From positions 1 through 64,000 of the forward strand of contig NZ_FNFY01000011.1 in assembly GCF_900101075.1 (NCBI RefSeq): a stretch of DNA of 64,000 nucleotides, written 5' to 3'. The DNA comes from Lacicoccus qingdaonensis. Its GTDB lineage: Bacteria > Bacillota > Bacilli > Staphylococcales > Salinicoccaceae. Shown here in pieces: positions 59,975-64,000 of this stretch. A model generated the notes under the pieces. It made no database searches and was not told the DNA's origin. It saw nothing but the letters and a program-made list of their open reading frames with translations. How positions within the stretch are numbered: the stretch's first letter is position 1; every line of letters starts with the position of its first letter. The translations under genes and the position numbers were made by a program.

Positions 59975-60934
59975 TCAAGCAACATCACGTTTAGTGAATA
60001 CCATCCAAGCCGCTATGATGAATATAATCACATAAACTATAATAACACCTGTTGAAAATCCGATGGTCATCTCGTCACGGATCGGTCCGACGACATTGAA
60101 GTATACAGATAGATCCGTATTGGCAAATAAAATGAATTTGGACCACTCATACCTCGCAAGTGCCTGGGCGGCTGTCGAACCTGCAAACATGAGGAACATC
60201 GCCAGACCGATGGCAAGTGCACTGCTTCTGAAAATACTGGAAATCATAAAGGCGAATGTGGCCAGTATAATAATATTCAGTGTTCTGAATCCATACATCA
60301 TAAGTGCCTCCGGTACCAATGCTGAAGTCGCCATGCCGTCCTGACGTGTCACCACTATTTCAGGATTAACAGCGGGAAGGCCGTAAAATAATGCGCCAAC
60401 TGCCGCACTGACCAGAATAAGAAACAGGACAGTAAACAATGTGAATATCAGAAGCGCAATATATTTAGAAAGAAGTACCGCACTTCTTGAAATCGGGCGG
60501 ATCAGAAGCTGTTTGATGGTCCCCCATCTGAACTCGTTTGCCACTATGCCTCCGCCGACGATAATGGTGAACAGGCTGATCAGTGAAGTGAGGAATAGAT
60601 TATCCATGGTGAAATCTCCTGCATGGTAGCCGTATGGACGGACATCATTCTCAATATGGTATTCATTTTCTTCAATAATTCCCATATTTGTCGATTCTAT
60701 GAATGGATTGTCTTCATCTTCTTCAATTTCAGCCATCAGTGCTTCATTTTCTTCCTGCAGCTCTGTCTTCCAATCATCGGAATAAGTCTTATCAGTATCC
60801 ACGAAATTGGAAGTGCTTGTAATGACAGCACTCGCTATAATAATTCCGGCGAGGATTACATACATTATCCATGTTGATTTGAGCACAAAGATTTTTCCCA
60901 GTTCATTTTTAATTAAGCTGAATAATTTACTCAA
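59975..60934 (-). CDS. ABC-2 permease (BcrB/YxlG-like)
   Basis: 319 residues, six membrane spans: one near residue 15, a ~90-residue acidic extracellular loop (EEDEDNPFIESTNMG), then five. NEFRWGTIKQLLIRPISRSA is the cytoplasmic coupling motif of ABC-2 permeases. The start is probably TTG 60934, with GGAGAG seven bases before; the frame opens at TTG 60949. It overlaps the ATPase stop. Substrate unknown; bacitracin-type export or envelope maintenance are possible. Confidence 0.85.
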   Translation of the reverse strand: MSKLFSLIKNELGKIFVLKSTWIMYVILAGIIIASAVITSTSNFVDTDKTYSDDWKTELQEENEALMAEIEEDEDNPFIESTNMGIIEENEYHIENDVRPYGYHAGDFTMDNLFLTSLISLFTIIVGGGIVANEFRWGTIKQLLIRPISRSAVLLSKYIALLIFTLFTVLFLILVSAAVGALFYGLPAVNPEIVVTRQDGMATSALVPEALMMYGFRTLNIIILATFAFMISSIFRSSALAIGLAMFLMFAGSTAAQALARYEWSKFILFANTDLSVYFNVVGPIRDEMTIGFSTGVIIVYVIIFIIAAWMVFTKRDVA

Positions 60935-61844
60935 TGATATTCTCTCCAATCATCTCTATGAATTGATCTTCAAGTGTCGACTGGAGTACATTGACCCCGT
61001 AAATCTCTATATCATTCCGGACGAGTGTCGTCACAAGAAACGGAATGTTATCTTTATATGTCTTGATCTGTATCCCCCGGCTTGTGTCCAAAATCTCTAT
61101 CCCGTTCATTTTACGGAGGATATCGATGGACTCCTCTACCGGATACACATCAAGATTGACTATATATTCATTTGTTTCAGCTTTTTCATGTAAATCCTTA
61201 GTCGCAATCAGTTCACCATTCTGGATGATGCCGATACGGTCGCACATCAATTCAATTTCGCTGAGCAGATGGCTGGAAACGATGACTGATACATTATCTT
61301 CAACTGCGAGTCGCCTTATGTACCTTCGTATTTCACGTATGCCTGTCGGATCTAGACCGTTCGTCGGTTCATCCAGAATCAGTACTGAAGGACTGTGCAG
61401 AAGCGCCTGTGCAATGCCCAGCCTTTGACGCATGCCGAGCGAGTATTTATTGACCTTCGTCTTGATTGCTTTCTCGAGACCGACCAGATCAATCACTTCT
61501 TTAATACGTTCATTCGTCACTCCTTCAGACATCCTTGCGAAATGCTTCAGATTCTGAAGACCCGTCATGAATGGGTACATCTCAGGGTTTTCCACTATCG
61601 CCCCCACTTCACTGATCGCTTTAGTATATTCGCTTTTTATACTGTGGCCCTGAATGACCACATCGCCTTTCGTCATGCTGAGAAGCCCCACCATCATCCG
61701 GATTGTCGTTGTTTTTCCGGCACCGTTCGGTCCGATGAAACCGAACACCTCTCCCGATCTGATGTCAAAATTGAGATTTTTGATGATGTGACTGCGTCCG
61801 ATATTCTTATGTAAGTCAATAATTTTCATCGCAGCTTCAGACAT
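60927..61844 (-). CDS. ABC transporter ATPase (BcrA-like)
   Basis: 305 residues. Walker A GPNGAGKTT, signature YSLGMRQRLGIAQAL, Walker B VLILDEPTNGLDP, His switch VSSHLLSEI, then an ~80-residue C-terminal extension. Typical of the BcrA/YxlF group. AGGAG before the ATG. It forms a two-gene operon with the following permease. Confidence 0.92.
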   Translation of the reverse strand: MSEAAMKIIDLHKNIGRSHIIKNLNFDIRSGEVFGFIGPNGAGKTTTIRMMVGLLSMTKGDVVIQGHSIKSEYTKAISEVGAIVENPEMYPFMTGLQNLKHFARMSEGVTNERIKEVIDLVGLEKAIKTKVNKYSLGMRQRLGIAQALLHSPSVLILDEPTNGLDPTGIREIRRYIRRLAVEDNVSVIVSSHLLSEIELMCDRIGIIQNGELIATKDLHEKAETNEYIVNLDVYPVEESIDILRKMNGIEILDTSRGIQIKTYKDNIPFLVTTLVRNDIEIYGVNVLQSTLEDQFIEMIGENIIE

Positions 61845-61955
61845 ATAATTCTCCTTTTAGTTGATTATGATATAAATACATTTTTCAGTTTAACATAATT
61901 CTTTTTTTAAGTGCTGCATCAGTGATGTATTATTATAAGTGTGCCGTCAAATATT

Positions 61956-61980
61956 GTTTAAATCCTCTAATAAAAGGTAA
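61956..61980 (+). promoter_or_regulatory. SigB-like promoter upstream of the small disordered protein
   Basis: GTTTAA (61956-61961), 13 bp, AGGTAA (61975-61980) fits the SigB pattern GTTTAA-N12-15-GGGTAT in most positions, 33 nt before the ATG. Confidence 0.5.
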
Positions 61981-62013
61981 AAGTAATTACACATCGATTT
62001 TAAGGAGCGTGTA

Positions 62014-62256
62014 ATGATGACTGAGAATCATAAAAATCAGCAGGAACAGATGAGAGAGGAAGCAAAAAAGCAGGCTGAAGAAGGTCAGGAACAAAAAGCT
62101 CAAATGAAGGAAAAAGCTCAGGCCAAGAAAAGTGATTTTAAAGATGAGAAATCCAAGGCCGGGTCAAAGCAGGAAGAGACCCAGGGCAAGGTCGATGATG
62201 CCGTAGAGCAGGTAAACAAGGAAAAAGGTAACAATCAGTTCAACCAATATAGATAA
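62014..62256 (+). CDS. Small hydrophilic, probably disordered stress-type protein
   Basis: 80 residues, nearly all Lys, Glu, Gln, Asp, Ala and Asn, without hydrophobic core (MMTENHKNQQEQMREEAKKQ; AEEGQEQKAQMKEKAQ). The tail KVDDAVEQVNKEKG recalls CsbD-type stress proteins, but the whole does not match that family. AGGAG before tandem ATGs (62014/62017). The SigB-like promoter and strong terminator support a general-stress gene. It could be a desiccation- or salt-protectant; that is inference. Confidence 0.7.
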   Translation: MMTENHKNQQEQMREEAKKQAEEGQEQKAQMKEKAQAKKSDFKDEKSKAGSKQEETQGKVDDAVEQVNKEKGNNQFNQYR

Positions 62257-62272
62257 ATCATAATTATCATAT

Positions 62273-62305
62273 AAAAGCGAAGGCGGAAATTCCACCTTCG
62301 CTTTT
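62273..62305. terminator. Bidirectional terminator
   Basis: AAAAGCGAAGGCGG and CCACCTTCGCTTTT pair with one mismatch around AAATT, between the small plus-strand gene and argS. Confidence 0.88.
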
Positions 62306-62317
62306 CAAATTTTCATG

Positions 62318-63976
62318 TTACATACTGTCCATCGTCTCTATCCCGAGCAGCTTCATCGCTTCTTTAATATTACGGGAAATCATCTGAAGCAGCATCAGTT
62401 TGGATTTTTCGTTACTGCTGCCTATTATTCTTCCCTGTCCATAATACGTATTGAAAAGTCTGCACAGCTGCATCACATACTTACAGATGACTGACGGTGA
62501 ATATCGATTGGCCGCTTCTACCAGTACCTCCTCATAGGAGGACATATGCTTTAATATCGGCCACATGCTGTCTTCTGATACGAATCCACTTTCAGTACCA
62601 GTCATATTCTTTCTTAATATCGACTGAATTCGAGAATTGGTATAATTCACATAAGTTGCCGTTTCTCCGTCAAATTTTAGCATATCTTCAATATTGAAGT
62701 CATAACTGTTCATCCGGTCATTTTTCAAATCATGGAATTTTATTGCACCAATCGCAATTTTACCGGCTGCCAACTCCTTATCTTTTAGTTTCGGGTTCTT
62801 ATCACTGATTACCTGGAGAGCCCTTTCTGCCACATCCTTTATAATGTCTTCCAATAAAACGACTTCACCTTTTCTTGTCGACATTTTCTTGCCGTTTTTC
62901 AATATCATGCCGAATGGTATATGTTCAATTTCGGTTTTGACATCCAGCATTTCTGCAACCTGTGACAGCTGCTCAAAATGAATTGATTGTTCCTGTCCGA
63001 CAACATAAAGTATTTTATCTGCTTCATATTTTTCCACTCTGTAAAGCATCGCCGCCACATCACGTGTGATATATAATGAGGCACCGTCTCTCTTTTTGAT
63101 CAATGCAGGCGGAATCCCGTTCAGTCTGATTATGTACGCGCCGTCGTCATATTCCAATAGGTTCTTCTCCTCCAGCAGTTCTACAGTCTGAGAAAGATGT
63201 TTATTATAGAATGATTCTCCCTGAATATGATCGAATGACACATTCAACTGATTATACAGCAATTCGAACGCAACCATCGAAACGTCCCTGAACCATTGCC
63301 ACAGTTCTGTGTATTCCTTATGTCCAAGCTCAAGTTTACTGAATGCTTCCCGGGCTTCATCATCAAGAGAGGGATTCTTTTCAGCTTCTATATGAAAATG
63401 TGTGTAAAGTTGGAAAAGTTCTTTTATCGGATCTGCTTCAACGGCCTTTTTCTCTCCCCACTTCGTATAGGCAACGATAAGTTTTCCAAACTGTGTTCCC
63501 CAGTCTCCCAAGTGATTGATACCTGTCACTTTTGCACTATTCTGCTCAAGGATTTTCGACAGTGAATCTCCTAGTATGGTTGCACGCAGGTGCCCCATGG
63601 AAAAGGGTTTTGCAATATTCGGACTGGAAAAGTCCATCACCAATTTCTGTCCCTGTAAATGTTTTGTCTTTCCATAACTTTCTCTCCCAATTTCATTCAT
63701 GATCAGACTGCCACCTTTTTGTCTGTCAATATGAAAATTCACGAAACCGTTAATCACTTCTGTTTTTACCACAAGCTCACTCTGAAACCCCTCTTTGATA
63801 TTTTCGGCAATATCCTCTGGTGATTTGCGGAATAATTTTGACAGTGTAAAAGTTGGGAATGAAAAATCTCCAAAATTATCATTGGCAGGAATCTCAATAA
63901 TCTCCAAGATTTCTTCATACTTTAAATATTCTTTTAAAATTTTATGCATATCTTCAGCAACCCATTTTTTTAACAT
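62318..63976 (-). CDS. argS: Arginyl-tRNA synthetase
   Basis: 552 residues, class Ia. N-terminal Add1 domain (FGDFSFPTFTLSK), the HIGH-equivalent SPNIAKPFSMGHLRAT (Ser at the first His position), the KMSKS-equivalent GKKMSTRKGEVVLLED, then the all-helical anticodon domain (FDGETATYVNYTNSRIQSIL). It charges tRNA-Arg with arginine. The SMGH and KMSTRKG variants are typical of one Firmicutes ArgRS group. ATG 63976 has GGAGGG five bases upstream. Only 24 nt upstream are visible, so a T-box leader cannot be judged. Confidence 0.94.
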   Translation of the reverse strand: MLKKWVAEDMHKILKEYLKYEEILEIIEIPANDNFGDFSFPTFTLSKLFRKSPEDIAENIKEGFQSELVVKTEVINGFVNFHIDRQKGGSLIMNEIGRESYGKTKHLQGQKLVMDFSSPNIAKPFSMGHLRATILGDSLSKILEQNSAKVTGINHLGDWGTQFGKLIVAYTKWGEKKAVEADPIKELFQLYTHFHIEAEKNPSLDDEAREAFSKLELGHKEYTELWQWFRDVSMVAFELLYNQLNVSFDHIQGESFYNKHLSQTVELLEEKNLLEYDDGAYIIRLNGIPPALIKKRDGASLYITRDVAAMLYRVEKYEADKILYVVGQEQSIHFEQLSQVAEMLDVKTEIEHIPFGMILKNGKKMSTRKGEVVLLEDIIKDVAERALQVISDKNPKLKDKELAAGKIAIGAIKFHDLKNDRMNSYDFNIEDMLKFDGETATYVNYTNSRIQSILRKNMTGTESGFVSEDSMWPILKHMSSYEEVLVEAANRYSPSVICKYVMQLCRLFNTYYGQGRIIGSSNEKSKLMLLQMISRNIKEAMKLLGIETMDSM

Positions 63977-64000
63977 TAAATCCCTCCTATAAAATAAAAA

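Noticed and set aside
59728-59988. 86-codon minus-strand ORF across the DnaA boxes
   Set aside because: It spans the DnaA-box cluster and the ABC-2 operon terminator, has no ribosome site and no recognisable protein features.
62318-63976. Inactive ArgRS because the HIGH motif reads SMGH
   Set aside because: FS(I/M)GH together with KMSTRKG occurs in a known Firmicutes ArgRS group, and all other motifs are intact.

Overview
The window reads as chromosome of a low-to-moderate GC Gram-positive coccus of the Staphylococcaceae, most like Salinicoccus or Jeotgalicoccus. The reasons are a staphylococcal-type class I fructose-bisphosphate aldolase, a CPBP protease next to CIRCE-controlled groES-groEL, a rex-tatA-tatC block beside an ABC-F gene, an LPDTG wall-anchored protein and strong AGGAGG ribosome binding sites. 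The genus is an inference from gene content. No rRNA or tRNA gene was seen.

Layout. 1-0.5 kb: end of an IS21-like element abutting a broken DD-carboxypeptidase fragment. 0.6-22.7 kb (minus strand): one large surface-polymer locus. From its 5' end it encodes two GT4 and one GT2 glycosyltransferases, a TagG-like permease, an ATPase with two fused NBDs, two large paralogous GT2 enzymes, a TupA-like ATP-grasp, six tandem cyanophycin-synthetase-like ATP-grasp proteins each with a C-terminal acylphosphatase-like domain, and a YheC/YheD-type ATP-grasp. 22.8-25.6 kb: two divergent nucleotide-sugar dehydrogenases that would supply UDP-uronic acids. 25.7-28.1 kb: glycerophosphodiesterase, luxS, PadR plus membrane partner. 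28.2-28.5 kb: a 50-bp tandem repeat. 28.5-34.8 kb: TIM-barrel protein, GNAT, and an LnrJKLMN-like two-component system divergent from its ABC transporter. 34.8-41.7 kb: Cse60-like small protein, aldolase, NRDE protein, a 24-residue membrane peptide, PLD-type protein, RDD protein, a frameshifted UbiA prenyltransferase, a MocR regulator. 42-46.6 kb: NCS1 permease, groEL-groES with CIRCE, CPBP protease. 46.6-53.2 kb: TPM/LemA pair, polyphosphate:AMP phosphotransferase, pepF, a 41-bp repeat array, an acidic LPXTG protein. 53.4-59.6 kb: RpiR regulator, a GH32 protein lacking its nucleophile, tatC, tatA, rex, ABC-F. 59.7-59.84 kb: a DnaA-box cluster. 60-64 kb: ABC-2 transporter, a disordered stress-type protein behind a SigB-like promoter, argS.

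The most interesting system is the 22-kb locus. Uronic-acid precursor genes, glycosyltransferases, a TagGH-type exporter and eight consecutive ATP-grasp (carboxylate-amine ligase fold) genes together suggest an exported acidic glycopeptide or teichuronopeptide-like wall polymer. In it, amino acids would be ligated one after another by paralogous ligases. The acylphosphatase-like domains show graded loss of catalytic residues: only one of six keeps both the Arg and the Asn. The product is an inference; the gene content and the residue changes are read directly.
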